The notes under the pieces were generated by a model. That model did no database searches. It was given only the letters and a program-made list of their open reading frames with translations, and had not been told where the DNA came from. This document shows, piece after piece, positions 18,731 through 28,326 of a stretch of DNA of 64,000 nucleotides. The stretch comes from Variovorax fucosicus (lineage in GTDB: Bacteria > Pseudomonadota > Gammaproteobacteria > Burkholderiales > Burkholderiaceae_C): positions 1,612,001-1,676,000 of the forward strand of contig NZ_JASZYU010000001.1 in NCBI RefSeq assembly GCF_030316825.1. The letters are read 5' to 3'. The number at the start of each line of letters is the position of its first letter. The stretch's first letter is position 1. A program made the position numbers and the translations under genes.

Positions 18731-20248
18731 ATGCAACTCACCAAGACACCCATCGACCACTTCATCAACGGCAAGATGGTTGCCAACACCTCGGGCCGCG
18801 GCCAGGACGTGACCAACCCCGCCACCGGCTCGGTCACCGGCTACGCCGGCCTGGCCAGTGCGGCCGAAGTGGGTGCCGCGGTGGCCGCCGCGCAAGCCGC
18901 GTTCCCGGCCTGGGCCGACACGCCGCCGATCCGCCGCGCACGCGTGCTGTTCAAGTTTCTCGAACTGCTCAACCGGCACAAGGACGAGCTGGCGCACCTG
19001 ATCACCGCCGAGCACGGCAAGGTGTTCACCGATGCGCAGGGCGAAGTCAGCCGCGGCATCGACATCGTCGAGTTCGCCTGCGGCATTCCGCAGTTGCTCA
19101 AGGGCGACTTCACCGACCAGGTCAGCACCGGCATCGACAACTGGACGCTGCGCCAGCCGCTCGGCGTGGTGGCCGGCATCACGCCGTTCAACTTTCCGGT
19201 GATGGTGCCGATGTGGATGTTCCCGGTGGCGATCGCGGCCGGCAACACCTTCGTGCTGAAGCCGAGCCCGACCGATCCGAGCGCCTCGCTGCGCATGGCC
19301 GAGTTGCTGAAGGAAGCGGGCCTCCCCGACGGCGTGTTCAACGTGGTGCAGGGCGACAAGGTCGCGGTCGATGCGCTGCTCGAACACCCGGACGTGAAGG
19401 CGGTGAGCTTTGTCGGCTCGACGCCGATCGCCAACTACATCTACGAAACCGGTGCCCGCCACGGCAAGCGCGTGCAGGCCCTGGGCGGCGCCAAGAACCA
19501 CATGGTGGTGATGCCCGACGCCGACATCGACCAGGCGGTCGATGCGCTGATCGGGGCAGGCTACGGCTCGGCCGGCGAGCGTTGCATGGCGATCAGCGTG
19601 GCGGTGCTGGTGGGCGACGTGGCCGACAAGCTGCTGCCCAAGCTGGTCGAGCGCACCAAGACGCTGAAGGTGCTCGACGGCGAGAACCTCGCGGCCGAAA
19701 TGGGCCCGATCGTCACCAAAGCCGCCCACGAGCGCATCACCGGCTACATCGCGCTGGGCGAGCAGGAAGGCGCGAAGCTGCTGGTCGACGGCCGCGGCTT
19801 CGATGCCGGGGCAGCGGGCAACGGTTGCGACAACGGCTTCTGGATGGGCGGCACGCTGTTCGACCATGTGACGCCCGCCATGCGCATCTACAAGGAAGAG
19901 ATCTTCGGCCCGGTGCTCGGCTGCGTGCGTGTGCACGATCTGAAGGAAGCGGTCGACCTGATCAACGCGCACGAGTTCGGCAACGGCGTGAGCTGTTTCA
20001 CGCGCGATGGCAATGTGGCGCGCGAGTTCTCGCGGCGCATCCAGGTCGGCATGGTCGGCATCAACGTGCCGATCCCGGTGCCGATGGCCTGGCACGGCTT
20101 CGGTGGCTGGAAGCGCTCGATGTTCGGCGACATGCATGCGTATGGCGAAGAAGGCGTGCGCTTCTACACCAAGCAGAAATCGATCATGCAGCGCTGGCCC
20201 GAGAGCATCGGCAAGGGTGCGGAGTTCGTGATGCCGACGGCGAAGTAA
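18731..20248 (+). CDS. mmsA: CoA-acylating methylmalonate-semialdehyde dehydrogenase
   Basis: The product has 505 residues and belongs to the aldehyde dehydrogenase superfamily. The catalytic cysteine is C285 in [12 protein letters not shown], and N154 (TPFNFP) stabilises the intermediate. The segment LGGAKNHM lacks the general-base glutamate of ordinary aldehyde dehydrogenases, as expected for the CoA-dependent class that converts (methyl)malonate semialdehyde to propionyl- or acetyl-CoA in valine and pyrimidine catabolism. It stands alone: no mmsB or enoyl-CoA hydratase gene adjoins it. The ATG at 18731 gives the standard length. Confidence 0.93.
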   Translation: MQLTKTPIDHFINGKMVANTSGRGQDVTNPATGSVTGYAGLASAAEVGAAVAAAQAAFPAWADTPPIRRARVLFKFLELLNRHKDELAHLITAEHGKVFTDAQGEVSRGIDIVEFACGIPQLLKGDFTDQVSTGIDNWTLRQPLGVVAGITPFNFPVMVPMWMFPVAIAAGNTFVLKPSPTDPSASLRMAELLKEAGLPDGVFNVVQGDKVAVDALLEHPDVKAVSFVGSTPIANYIYETGARHGKRVQALGGAKNHMVVMPDADIDQAVDALIGAGYGSAGERCMAISVAVLVGDVADKLLPKLVERTKTLKVLDGENLAAEMGPIVTKAAHERITGYIALGEQEGAKLLVDGRGFDAGAAGNGCDNGFWMGGTLFDHVTPAMRIYKEEIFGPVLGCVRVHDLKEAVDLINAHEFGNGVSCFTRDGNVAREFSRRIQVGMVGINVPIPVPMAWHGFGGWKRSMFGDMHAYGEEGVRFYTKQKSIMQRWPESIGKGAEFVMPTAK

Positions 20249-20265
20249 CTCGACCGCCTTCTATG

Positions 20266-20304
20266 AAAAACGCCGCGGGCCTTTGGAGGCTCGCGGCGTT
20301 TTTC
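20266..20304. terminator. bidirectional terminator after mmsA
   Basis: The 12-nt arms aaaaacgccgcg and cgcggcgttttt pair perfectly around a 13-nt interior, giving a GC stem flanked by A and T runs on both strands. It serves mmsA and can also end the convergent amidase operon. Confidence 0.82.
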
Positions 20305-20340
20305 TTTGTTGACTGCTGTTCGGGATGGGCTCGAGGGCGA

Positions 20341-20370
20341 CGGGTAGCCCCTTCCGCGAATGTCCCCCGG
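20341..20370 (+). repeat. single partial copy of the inverted-repeat element seen at 52790-52990
   Basis: The 30-nt segment starts cgggtagccccttccgcg and ends in a stretch identical to the core ccgcgaatgtcccccg. It differs from the copy at 52793-52821 by a few changes before the core. It lies between the mmsA terminator and the amidase stop codon. The remaining part of the element is absent here. Confidence 0.6.
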
Positions 20371-20401
20371 CATGAGCCCAGCGCCCGATTTCCCATCGTG
20401 T

Positions 20402-21874
20402 TCAAGCGCCGGTCACATGCACACCCGGCCGCAACCCCGCGTTCCACTTGCCCCCAATGGCCCGCTCGATCTGCGCCGCCAGTTGCAGCAGCAGCCCGTC
20501 GTTGGCCTGACGCGCCTGCGCCTGGATGCCCAGCGGCAAACCGTTCTCTTGCGCAGCCAGCGGCAGCGAGATGCCGGGCATGCCGCACAGGTTGGCGAGC
20601 GGGGTGTACGCGAAGTTCTTCCACAGGTTGCCGAACCAGTCGTAGACCGACGGGTTGTCGCTGACCGTGAGGTACTCGGTGGTGCCGACCTTGGGCGTAG
20701 GCAGCGCGGTCACCGGCGTGAGGATGATGTCCCAGTCCTCGAAGAAGTTGCCGAAGGCGCGCGAGGTGGTGTTGAACACCGCCTGCATCTTCGAGCGCTC
20801 GGTGTACGACGTGTTCAGGCCCGCTTCCCAGATCTTGATGTTGATCGGCTCCAGCAGATCGGCCGGCGGACGCTCGTGGCCCAGGCGCGCAATCTGGCCG
20901 GCGATGACCTGCGCGAAGTTGCTGATGTAGCAGGTGGTCTGCGCGGCGAAGGCGGTCTGGAAGTCGACCTTCGGCAGCGCCCATTCGACGTGATGGCCCA
21001 GCCCTTCGAGGAAGCGGCCGACACGCTCGAGCTCGGCCACGAAATGCGGCACGGCGCGGTAGTCGCCCCACTCGTGCGACAGCGCGATGCGCAGGCGGCC
21101 GGGGTCGCGCTGGATGAGTTCGCTGTACGGCTCGGCCGGCGACCAGAACGGCATGAACTCGCCGGGCGCGCCGCCGCGGCACTGGTCGACGAAGGTCGCC
21201 GTGTCGCGCACCGTGCGGCTGTGGCAGCCCTGGATCGACACCAGGCCCGACAGATCCGACAGGCCGGGCGCCAGCGAGAACACGCCGCGCGACACCTTCA
21301 GGCCGATGTTGCCGTTGGCGCCGGCCGGAATGCGGATGGAGCCACCGCCGTCGGTGGCGTGCGACATCGGCAGCACACCCGCGGCCACGATGGCGCCGGT
21401 GCCGGCCGAGGAGCCGTAGGTGGTGTAGGCCGTGTCCCAGGGGTTGCGCGTGACGTACAGCGAGTTTTCTGCCGAGCTGCACACGCCGAACTCGGGCGTG
21501 GTGGTGCGGCCCATGATGTTCAGGCCCGCCTGGCGGATCTTGCCGGTGAGGAAGCTGTCTTCGGCGGGGCGGTGGCCCTGCATCAGCTGCGAGCCGAATT
21601 CCTGCAGACGGCCCTTGAGCGTGGGGCCGAGGTCCTTCATCAGATAGGGCACGCCGGCGAAGGTGCCGCCGGTGTTCGTGCCGTTGCCCACCGGGTCGGC
21701 CACGGCGTCGTCGAACACTTCGACCACCGCATCGAGCGGGCCGTTGACCTTCTCGACGGCAGCCTTCGCCTGCGCCGCCAGTTCGGCCGGGCTCACGTCG
21801 CCCTTGCGCACCCGTTCGGCCAGCGCCACCGCATCGTGGTCCGCCCATTCGGACCAGGTCATTGCCATCGTCAT
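20402..21874 (-). CDS. amidase (amidase-signature family)
   Basis: The product has 490 residues. The Ser-cisSer-Lys triad can be placed at K80 (YLMKDLG), S155 (YGSSAGTGA) and S179 (DGGGSIRIPAG). The glycine-serine stretch is YGSSAGTG instead of the usual GGSSGG, a variant seen in some aryl-acylamidases and 6-aminohexanoate-dimer-like hydrolases. The gene is the last of an operon with azlC, azlD and a dipeptide ABC importer, so an imported amide or peptide is a reasonable substrate guess. Confidence 0.87.
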   Translation of the reverse strand: MTMAMTWSEWADHDAVALAERVRKGDVSPAELAAQAKAAVEKVNGPLDAVVEVFDDAVADPVGNGTNTGGTFAGVPYLMKDLGPTLKGRLQEFGSQLMQGHRPAEDSFLTGKIRQAGLNIMGRTTTPEFGVCSSAENSLYVTRNPWDTAYTTYGSSAGTGAIVAAGVLPMSHATDGGGSIRIPAGANGNIGLKVSRGVFSLAPGLSDLSGLVSIQGCHSRTVRDTATFVDQCRGGAPGEFMPFWSPAEPYSELIQRDPGRLRIALSHEWGDYRAVPHFVAELERVGRFLEGLGHHVEWALPKVDFQTAFAAQTTCYISNFAQVIAGQIARLGHERPPADLLEPINIKIWEAGLNTSYTERSKMQAVFNTTSRAFGNFFEDWDIILTPVTALPTPKVGTTEYLTVSDNPSVYDWFGNLWKNFAYTPLANLCGMPGISLPLAAQENGLPLGIQAQARQANDGLLLQLAAQIERAIGGKWNAGLRPGVHVTGA

Positions 21875-21904
21875 TTCAGTTTCCGTTTCTCTTCAGTTGT
21901 CGAA

Positions 21905-22249
21905 TCAAGGCCAGCCGAATCCCAGCCTCAGCACCATGAGCGTAGCCGTCCCGACCAGGATCGTCCCGGTCACGTCGCCTCGCCGGGCCAGGTAGTACAG
22001 CAAGGCCGCCGCCACGGCGAACAGCCGCGCGTCGCGCCAGTCGGCCAGCAGGTGGCCGTTGCTCAGCAAGACCTCGGGCACCACCATCGCAAGCAGCGCC
22101 GCTACCGGGGCATGGCGCAGGCCCTGGCGCAGCCAGCCGGGCAGGCGCGGGTCGCGGTTGGGCAGCAGGAAGAAGCTGCGCGTGAGCACGGTCACCAGCA
22201 CCAGCGCCAGCACCGCGAGCCAGGCGTACATCCCGTGGGCCGCATGCAT
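21905..22249 (-). CDS. azlD: AzlD-family amino-acid exporter subunit
   Basis: The product has 114 residues and is a small hydrophobic protein with about four membrane segments, with the LTRSFFLLP motif and VPEVLL, as in AzlD/BrnE. It forms the small subunit of branched-chain amino acid exporters together with AzlC. Its ATG at 22249 overlaps the azlC stop codon by four bases. The pairing with AzlC makes the assignment firm although the sequence is short. Confidence 0.85.
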   Translation of the reverse strand: MHAAHGMYAWLAVLALVLVTVLTRSFFLLPNRDPRLPGWLRQGLRHAPVAALLAMVVPEVLLSNGHLLADWRDARLFAVAAALLYYLARRGDVTGTILVGTATLMVLRLGFGWP

Positions 22250-22986
22250 CAGCGCACGTTCCAGTGGCGGTCGGCCCAGAGCCCGACCACGAAGGCCGTC
22301 GCAATGGCCGCGACCACGTTCAGGCCCATCGGCCACGAGGCGGTGGCCAGCGCGACCGACGCGGCCGCCAGGGCCGAGCAGCGCACCGCGCGGTCGGTCA
22401 GCATCGGCAGCGCGAGCGCGAGCAGTGCCAGCACGCCGACGAAGTGCAGACCCCAGGCGGTGGGAATGGCGTCGGCCAGGAAGATGCCCGCGAGCGACGC
22501 GGCATGCCAGGCGGCCCAGTTGGTCAATGCCAGGCCGAGGAAGTAGCCCTGCTGCGACACGGTCGCACGGCCGGTCGGCGAGGGCACCGGATGCCGCTGC
22601 ACGAACTGCGCGTACACCGGATCACCGGCCAGGTAGGACAGCAGCACGCGCTGCGGCCGGCCATGCCCGCCGAAATAGCGCCGCCAGCTGACGCTGAACA
22701 CCACGAAGCGCAGGTTGAGCACGCAGGCGGTCGCGGCAATTACCCACAGCGGCGCGTTGGCGGCGATGAGCGGCAGGCAGGCCAGTTGCGACGCACTGGC
22801 GAACACCAGCAGAGACATGCCGAGGATCACGCCGAGGCCGACGCCGCTCTTGGCCATTGCCACGCCGGCGACCAGGCCCATGGCCAGGGTGCCGAGCGCC
22901 GGGCCCCTGATGTCACGGCAACCCTGGGTGAACTCGTGGCGCCATACGGGGTCGTTGAGCCGCGGCGACGGGAACGGCTGTCGCAT
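22249..22986 (-). CDS. azlC: AzlC-family branched-chain amino-acid exporter subunit
   Basis: The product has 245 residues. It has the AzlC/BrnF features: FTQGCRDIRGPALGTLAMGLVAG, FASASQLACLPL, LNLRFVVFSVSWRRYF, and GDPVYAQF. The ATG at 22986 overlaps the stop codon of the ABC ATPase gene. Being inside a peptide-import operon, it may remove excess amino acids produced by peptide or amide hydrolysis, a common overflow pairing. That role is inference. Confidence 0.88.
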   Translation of the reverse strand: MRQPFPSPRLNDPVWRHEFTQGCRDIRGPALGTLAMGLVAGVAMAKSGVGLGVILGMSLLVFASASQLACLPLIAANAPLWVIAATACVLNLRFVVFSVSWRRYFGGHGRPQRVLLSYLAGDPVYAQFVQRHPVPSPTGRATVSQQGYFLGLALTNWAAWHAASLAGIFLADAIPTAWGLHFVGVLALLALALPMLTDRAVRCSALAAASVALATASWPMGLNVVAAIATAFVVGLWADRHWNVR

Positions 22987-24662
22987 CAGAGCGCCGTCGG
23001 CACCGGCTGGCCCGCGAGTTCCGCGCGCGGCGCGGCGGCCAGCAGTCGGCGCGTGTAGTCGTTCTCGGGCGCGTTGAACACCCGCCCGGTGGCGCCCTGC
23101 TCCACGATGCGGCCCTGGCTCATCACGATCACGCGGTCGCACAGCTGCGCCGCGACGCGCAGGTCGTGCGTGATGAAGAGAATGCCCAGCCCGAGGTCGC
23201 GCTGGATCTCGCGCAGCAGTTCGAGGATCTGCGCCTGCACCGACACGTCGAGCGCCGACACCGCCTCGTCCGCCACCAGCACCTGCGGCTGGCAGGCGAT
23301 GGCCCGCGCGATCGCGAGGCGCTGGCGCTGGCCGCCGGAGAACTGATGCGGGTAACGCTGGAGCGCGGTGCGCGGCAGCTGGATGCGGTCCATCAGCTCT
23401 TCGGCGGTCTTGCGCGCATGCATGCGGTCCATGCCGAAGTTCATCGCGCCCTCGACCATCGATGAGCCGACGGTGCGCCGCGGGTTGAGCGAGCGGTTCG
23501 GATCCTGAAACACCACCTGCACCCGCGAGCGCAGCGGCCGCAGGCGGCCTTCAGGCAGGTCGTGCACCGGCGCATCGCCCCAGAGGATGCGGCCTTCGCT
23601 CGGTTCGATCAGCCGGATCATGCAGCGCGCGAAGGTCGACTTGCCCGAGCCGGACTCGCCTACCACGCCCACCGTCTCGCCGCGGTGCACCGCGACGCTC
23701 GCGGCCTGCAGCGCGGTGTTGTGCCTGGCGCGGCCCATCCAGTCGCGCCGCGTGTAGACCTTGCCGACGCCGTCGCCCGTTATCAGCGCCGGCCCGTCCG
23801 GCAGCGTGCGCGCGGGCGGCGGCGTCATGCCGGGCACGGCGTCGAGCAGCATGCGCGTGTAGGCCTCGCGCGGGCGGCGCAGCACCTGTTCGCAGGCGCC
23901 CTGCTCCACCAGCGCGCCGCGGTGCATCACCATCACCTCGTCGGCGATCTCTGCGACCACGCCCATGTCGTGGGTGATGAAGAGCACGGCGCTGCCCTCC
24001 TCGGCCTGCAACTCGGCGATGAGCTTGAGGATCTCGGCCTGCGTGGTCACGTCGAGTGCCGTGGTCGGCTCGTCGCAGATCAGCAGGCGGGGCTTGAGGA
24101 TGATCGCCATCGCGATCACGATGCGCTGGCGCTGCCCGCCCGAGAGCTGGTGCGGGAAGCTCGCGAAGATGCGTGCCGGGTCGGGCAGGCGCACCCGCTC
24201 GAAGATCGCGAGGATGTGCGCCTTGCGCTCGGCGGCACCCCAAGTTGTGTGGGTGCGCAATAGTTCGTCGACCTGCTCGCCGCAACTCAGCACCGGGTTC
24301 AGCGCCGTCATCGGCTCCTGGAACACCATCCCCATGCCGGTGCCGCGCAGCTGCCGCAGGCGCTTGTCGGAGATGAAGCGGCCCTGGTCGACCAGCGTCT
24401 CCCCCGACAGCACCACCTGCCCGGCCGAGAGCGTCAGCCCCTTTGCCATCAGGCCCATCACGGTGGTCGCCAGCACAGACTTGCCGGAGCCGGACTCGCC
24501 CACGACGCAGAGCGTGCGGCCAGCGTCGAGGCGCAGATCAAGGTGTTCGATCGCATGCGGGCGATCCGCATCCGACGGCAGGCCCACCTGCAGGCCGCGC
24601 ACTTCGAGAATCAGCTCGCGGCCCGGGGAATCGGTCATGTCAGTCATGGGTCGCAGGCTCAC
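22986..24662 (-). CDS. dipeptide/oligopeptide ABC transporter, fused double ATPase
   Basis: The product has 558 residues with two complete ABC domains in tandem (DppD-like then DppF-like), as in GsiA. Walker A is GESGSGKS in both, the signatures are LSGGQRQR and FSGGQRQR, and Walker B segments are LLICDEPTTALD and VLVADEAVSALD. It would power the permeases at 24659-26475. The GTG at 24662 overlaps the dppC-like stop (GTGA); an ATG at 24647 is an alternative start. Confidence 0.92.
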   Translation of the reverse strand: MSLRPMTDMTDSPGRELILEVRGLQVGLPSDADRPHAIEHLDLRLDAGRTLCVVGESGSGKSVLATTVMGLMAKGLTLSAGQVVLSGETLVDQGRFISDKRLRQLRGTGMGMVFQEPMTALNPVLSCGEQVDELLRTHTTWGAAERKAHILAIFERVRLPDPARIFASFPHQLSGGQRQRIVIAMAIILKPRLLICDEPTTALDVTTQAEILKLIAELQAEEGSAVLFITHDMGVVAEIADEVMVMHRGALVEQGACEQVLRRPREAYTRMLLDAVPGMTPPPARTLPDGPALITGDGVGKVYTRRDWMGRARHNTALQAASVAVHRGETVGVVGESGSGKSTFARCMIRLIEPSEGRILWGDAPVHDLPEGRLRPLRSRVQVVFQDPNRSLNPRRTVGSSMVEGAMNFGMDRMHARKTAEELMDRIQLPRTALQRYPHQFSGGQRQRLAIARAIACQPQVLVADEAVSALDVSVQAQILELLREIQRDLGLGILFITHDLRVAAQLCDRVIVMSQGRIVEQGATGRVFNAPENDYTRRLLAAAPRAELAGQPVPTAL

Positions 24663-25531
24663 ACGCGTTTGGAGAATTTGGGGTCGAGCACGTCACGCAG
24701 GCCGTCGCCCAGCAGGTTGATCGCCAGCACCGTCGGCACCAGGAACAGCGCGGGGAACAGCACGTTGCCCGGGCTCTGCGAGAACTGCACGCGACCTTCG
24801 GCCATGATGTTTCCCCAGGTCGGCACGTCCGACGGCAGACCCAGGCCGAGGAAGCTCAGGATGGCCTCGGTCAGCACGGCCGACGCGGCGATGAAGGTGC
24901 CCTGCACGATCAGCGGCGCCAGCGCGTTGGGCAGGATGTCGCGCCACAGGATGGTGAAGTCGGGTGTAGCCAGCGCACGCGCCGCCTCGACGAAAGGCTC
25001 GTCGCGCAGGCTCATCACCAGCGCGCGCACCAGGCGCGTGACACGCGGCACCTCGGGCACCGCGATCGCGAGGATCACGGTCGACAGGTTGGCACCGAGC
25101 ACCGCCACAAGCGTGATGGCCAGCAGCACGGCCGGGATGGCCATGACGCCGTCCATCACCCGCATCAGCACCGCGTCGACCGCCCGGAAGTAGCCGGCCA
25201 GCATGCCGAGCAGGCAGCCGAAGGCGATGGCGACGAAGGCGGTGAACAGGCCCACCAGCATCGAGATGCGCGTGCCGTAGAGCACGCGGCTCCACACGTC
25301 GCGCCCCACGCTGTCGCTGCCCATCCAGAAGGTGTGGGCGATCTGGTTGCCGTCGGGCAGCGTGACCCGGCCCGCGGTGCCAGCGTCCACCGAGATGAAG
25401 CTCGGGTCCATCGCCGACGGGTCGAAGGTGCCGAGCCAGGGCGCGCACACGCCCAGCAGCGCCAGCACGGCCAGCACGACGAGGCCACCGCGCACGGCGG
25501 TGTTGCGCCAGAGTCTTTGAAGGTTGCTCAT
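24659..25531 (-). CDS. dipeptide ABC transporter permease (DppC type)
   Basis: The product has 290 residues with six membrane helices. The N-terminal block TFWMGSDSVGRDVWSRVLYGTRISMLVG and the coupling region EAARALATPDFTILWRDILPNALAPLIVQ are diagnostic of DppC/OppC proteins. The ATG at 25531 lies 2 nt after the dppB-like stop codon, and its own stop overlaps the ATPase start. It works as a heterodimer with the 25534-26475 protein. Confidence 0.93.
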   Translation of the reverse strand: MSNLQRLWRNTAVRGGLVVLAVLALLGVCAPWLGTFDPSAMDPSFISVDAGTAGRVTLPDGNQIAHTFWMGSDSVGRDVWSRVLYGTRISMLVGLFTAFVAIAFGCLLGMLAGYFRAVDAVLMRVMDGVMAIPAVLLAITLVAVLGANLSTVILAIAVPEVPRVTRLVRALVMSLRDEPFVEAARALATPDFTILWRDILPNALAPLIVQGTFIAASAVLTEAILSFLGLGLPSDVPTWGNIMAEGRVQFSQSPGNVLFPALFLVPTVLAINLLGDGLRDVLDPKFSKRV

Positions 25532-25533
25532 GA

Positions 25534-26475
25534 TCAGTAGCGGATGCGCGGGTCGAGGAACAGATAGCTCAGGTCGACCAGCAGGTTGACGCCGACGTAG
25601 ACGAGCGCGAAGAACAGCACCACGCCCTGCAGCACCGGGAAGTCGCGGTTGAGCACTGCGTCGACCGTGAGCTGGCCCAGGCCGGGAATGGCATACACCG
25701 TCTCGGTGACGACCACGCCGCCGAGCAGCAGCGCGGCGCTCACGCCGATCACCGTGACCACCGGCACCGCGGCGTTGCGCAGCGCGTGGTGCATGAGCAC
25801 CTGCAGCTCGGTGATGCCCTTGGCACGCGCGGTGCGGATGTAGTCCTCGGTCAGCGCCTCGCTCACGGCAGCGCGCGTGACGCGCGAGAGCAGCGCCACG
25901 TAGGTGATGGCCAGCGTGAGGCACGGCAGCACCAGTTGGTTGAGCCACGGGCCGACCCCATCGGCGATGCGCCGGTAGCCCTGCACCGGGAACCACTGCA
26001 GCTTCATCGCCAGCACATAGATCAGCACGTAGCCGACCACGAACACAGGCACCGAGAAGCCGGCCACCGAGAAGGCCATCACGGCCTTGTCGAGCCAGCC
26101 GCCCATGCGCCAGGCCGCCAGCGTGCCCAGCGGCAGCGCGATGAGCACGGCCAGCAGCAGCGTACCGACCGCCAGCGACAGCGTGGGCTCCATGCGCTGG
26201 CCGATGAGTTCGGTCACCGGCTTGTTCAGGAAGAAGGAGAAGCCCAGGTCGCCGTGCAGCACGCCGTTGCCCCAGATCGCGAACTGCGTCCACAGCGGCT
26301 TCGTCAGGCCGAGCTGCACGCGGATGCGGTCCAGGTCTTCGTTGGTGGCGCTGTTGCCGCCGATGACGGCGGCGGGGTCGCCGGGCGTGAGCCGCACGAT
26401 CATGAAGATCGCGATGGCGACGACCATCAGCACGGGCAGGGTGGCGAGCAGGCGCTTGCCGAGGAAGGTGAGCAT
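25534..26475 (-). CDS. dipeptide ABC transporter permease (DppB type)
   Basis: The product has 313 residues. It begins with FLGKRLLATLPVLMVVAIAIFMIVRLTPGDPA, the hallmark of DppB/OppB, and the coupling loop EALTEDYIRTARAKGITELQVLMHHALRNA follows near residue 195. The ATG at 26475 is preceded by GGAG eight bases upstream. The order binding protein-DppB-DppC-ATPase is the standard one for peptide importers. Confidence 0.93.
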   Translation of the reverse strand: MLTFLGKRLLATLPVLMVVAIAIFMIVRLTPGDPAAVIGGNSATNEDLDRIRVQLGLTKPLWTQFAIWGNGVLHGDLGFSFFLNKPVTELIGQRMEPTLSLAVGTLLLAVLIALPLGTLAAWRMGGWLDKAVMAFSVAGFSVPVFVVGYVLIYVLAMKLQWFPVQGYRRIADGVGPWLNQLVLPCLTLAITYVALLSRVTRAAVSEALTEDYIRTARAKGITELQVLMHHALRNAAVPVVTVIGVSAALLLGGVVVTETVYAIPGLGQLTVDAVLNRDFPVLQGVVLFFALVYVGVNLLVDLSYLFLDPRIRY

Positions 26476-26527
26476 AGGAGGAACTCCGCGGCCGGTCGGC
26501 GGCCCTCAAGGCCCCCGCCGATTTCGC

Positions 26528-28144
26528 TTATTGCTTCTTGATGTTCCAGTACACCTGCGCACCCGCCGGCACCAGGCCGTCGATGTTCTTGCGCACGGCG
26601 GCGGGCTGGTTGTACTGGCCGACCGGCACGTGAGTCGCGATCTCGAAGGCGCGCAGTTGGGCCGCAGTGGACAGCTTTTTCTTGTCCGCGTCGGTCTTGG
26701 CCTGCGTGAACTGGGCCTTGATCTCTTCGAGCTTGGCGTCCGTCTGCCAGCCGAACCAGCCCTTGTCGCCGGTCGCATTCATCATCGCCATGGTGATCGG
26801 GTTGAGAATGTCCGAGGCGGTCCACGAGGTCATGAAGGCGCTCCAGCCGCCGGCCGAGGGCGCGTCCTTCTTGGCGCGGCGAGCCACCAGCGTCGACCAG
26901 TCCATGGCCTGCATGTCGACCTTGAAGCCGGCCTGCTCGAGCTGCTGCTTGGCCACCAGCGGCAGCTTGCCGATGGTCGCGTTGTCGGTCGGGCGCATCA
27001 GCACCACGGGCTCGCCCTTGTAGCCGGCTTCGGCCAGCAGGGCCTTGGCCTTGGCCGGATCGGCGACACCGGTGTAGTCGCCGGTCTGCTCCGACTCGAA
27101 CAGCGTGCCGCACGGGAACATGCTCTTGCAGTAGCGCGTGAGGCCCGGCGTGCCCACCTGCGTGCGCAAGAAGGCCTCCTGGCCCAGCGCCAGCATGGCG
27201 GCGCGGCGCACCTTCTCGTTGTTGAAGGGCGGCTGCAGGAAGTTGAAGCGCAGGATGAACTGGTTGCCGGCCGGCTGGGCATCGACCAGCTTGACATCGG
27301 GGTTGGTGCGCAGCGTGGCGTACTGCTCGAACGCGGGCTGCTCCAGGATGTCGGCCTCGCCGTTGAGTAGCGCATTCATCTGCGTCTGCGCGTCGCGGAT
27401 GAGCAGCCATTCAACGCGGTCGACGTACACATTCTTGCCGCCGGCCGTGCCCGAGGGCGCTTCGGCGCGCGGCTTGTAGCGAGTGTTCTTGGTGAACACG
27501 ACGCGCTCGCCAGGGCGGAACTCGTCGGCCTTGAAGACGTACGGGCCGGAGCCGATCGACTCCTTGACCTGCGTGTCGCCGGGGGTGTCGGCCATGCGCT
27601 TGGGCATGATGAAGGGCACGTTCGACGACGGCTTGCCCAGCGCTTCGAGCACCAGGCCGAAGGGCTCCTTCAGCACGATCACGAAGGTCTTGGCGTCGGG
27701 CGTCTCGTAGCGCTCGGTGTTCTTGGCCAGTTGGGCGCCGAAGGTGTCGCGGCTGGCCCAGCGCTTGATGGAGGCGACCACGTCTTCGCCAGTGACCGGC
27801 TTGCCGTCGTGGAACTCAAGGCCGTCGCGCAGCGTGAAGGTCCAGGTCTTGTTGTCGGCGGACACCTTCCACTTGTCGACCATCTGCGGCTTGATGTGGC
27901 CTGCGAGGTCGGTCGCGAACAGCGTGTCGTAGACCATGTAGCCGAAGTTGCGCGTCACGTAGGCCGTCGTCCAGATCGGGTCGAGCACGGTGATGTTGCT
28001 GCTCGGGATGATCTTGAGGGTGCTGGTCTGCGCCATGGCCGGAGCCATGACCGCGCCCGCGAGCAGGGCGGTGGTGGCCCACTTCGTGAAACGGCGCGAC
28101 AGGAAACCGGTGGGGCCGACGGGCCCGAGAGAGCGTTGCTGCAT
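26528..28144 (-). CDS. dipeptide-type ABC transporter substrate-binding protein
   Basis: The product has 538 residues with an N-terminal signal (RFTKWATTALLAGAVMAPAMAQT) and the SBP_bac_5 body: LDPIWTTAYVTRNFGYMVYDTL, WTFTLRDGLEFHDGKPVTGEDVVASIKR and VVMRP-like C-terminal stretches. Cys residues at CKSMFPCG suggest a disulfide. The family carries peptides, nickel or other small molecules. The amidase and AzlCD genes downstream support a peptide or amide ligand. It faces a MocR regulator, with a probable operator at 28240-28261. Confidence 0.92.
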   Translation of the reverse strand: MQQRSLGPVGPTGFLSRRFTKWATTALLAGAVMAPAMAQTSTLKIIPSSNITVLDPIWTTAYVTRNFGYMVYDTLFATDLAGHIKPQMVDKWKVSADNKTWTFTLRDGLEFHDGKPVTGEDVVASIKRWASRDTFGAQLAKNTERYETPDAKTFVIVLKEPFGLVLEALGKPSSNVPFIMPKRMADTPGDTQVKESIGSGPYVFKADEFRPGERVVFTKNTRYKPRAEAPSGTAGGKNVYVDRVEWLLIRDAQTQMNALLNGEADILEQPAFEQYATLRTNPDVKLVDAQPAGNQFILRFNFLQPPFNNEKVRRAAMLALGQEAFLRTQVGTPGLTRYCKSMFPCGTLFESEQTGDYTGVADPAKAKALLAEAGYKGEPVVLMRPTDNATIGKLPLVAKQQLEQAGFKVDMQAMDWSTLVARRAKKDAPSAGGWSAFMTSWTASDILNPITMAMMNATGDKGWFGWQTDAKLEEIKAQFTQAKTDADKKKLSTAAQLRAFEIATHVPVGQYNQPAAVRKNIDGLVPAGAQVYWNIKKQ

Positions 28145-28239
28145 GGACGTTGGGGTGTTCAGGTTGATGGGCGCAGCCCGCCCATCAGGGCCGGCGTGCT
28201 CTGCATTGGGACTGCAATCGCCTGAAACGCATATATACA

Positions 28240-28261
28240 GTTCTGTTTTCTGTTGCAGAAC
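28240..28261. promoter_or_regulatory. inverted repeat between the dpp operon and the MocR gene
   Basis: GTTCTG and CAGAAC form a 6-bp inverted repeat with a 10-bp spacer; a related TTCTGTT element lies inside. It lies next to the sequence TATATA, a plausible -10 on the minus strand for the binding-protein gene. It would be a natural binding site for the MocR-type regulator encoded next to it. This is position-based inference. Confidence 0.45.
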
Positions 28262-28326
28262 AGTTGAGGCAAGATCACTCGATTGGGGCCTGGCCCCGCA
28301 CACAAACCGTGCATCGACCCGCCACC

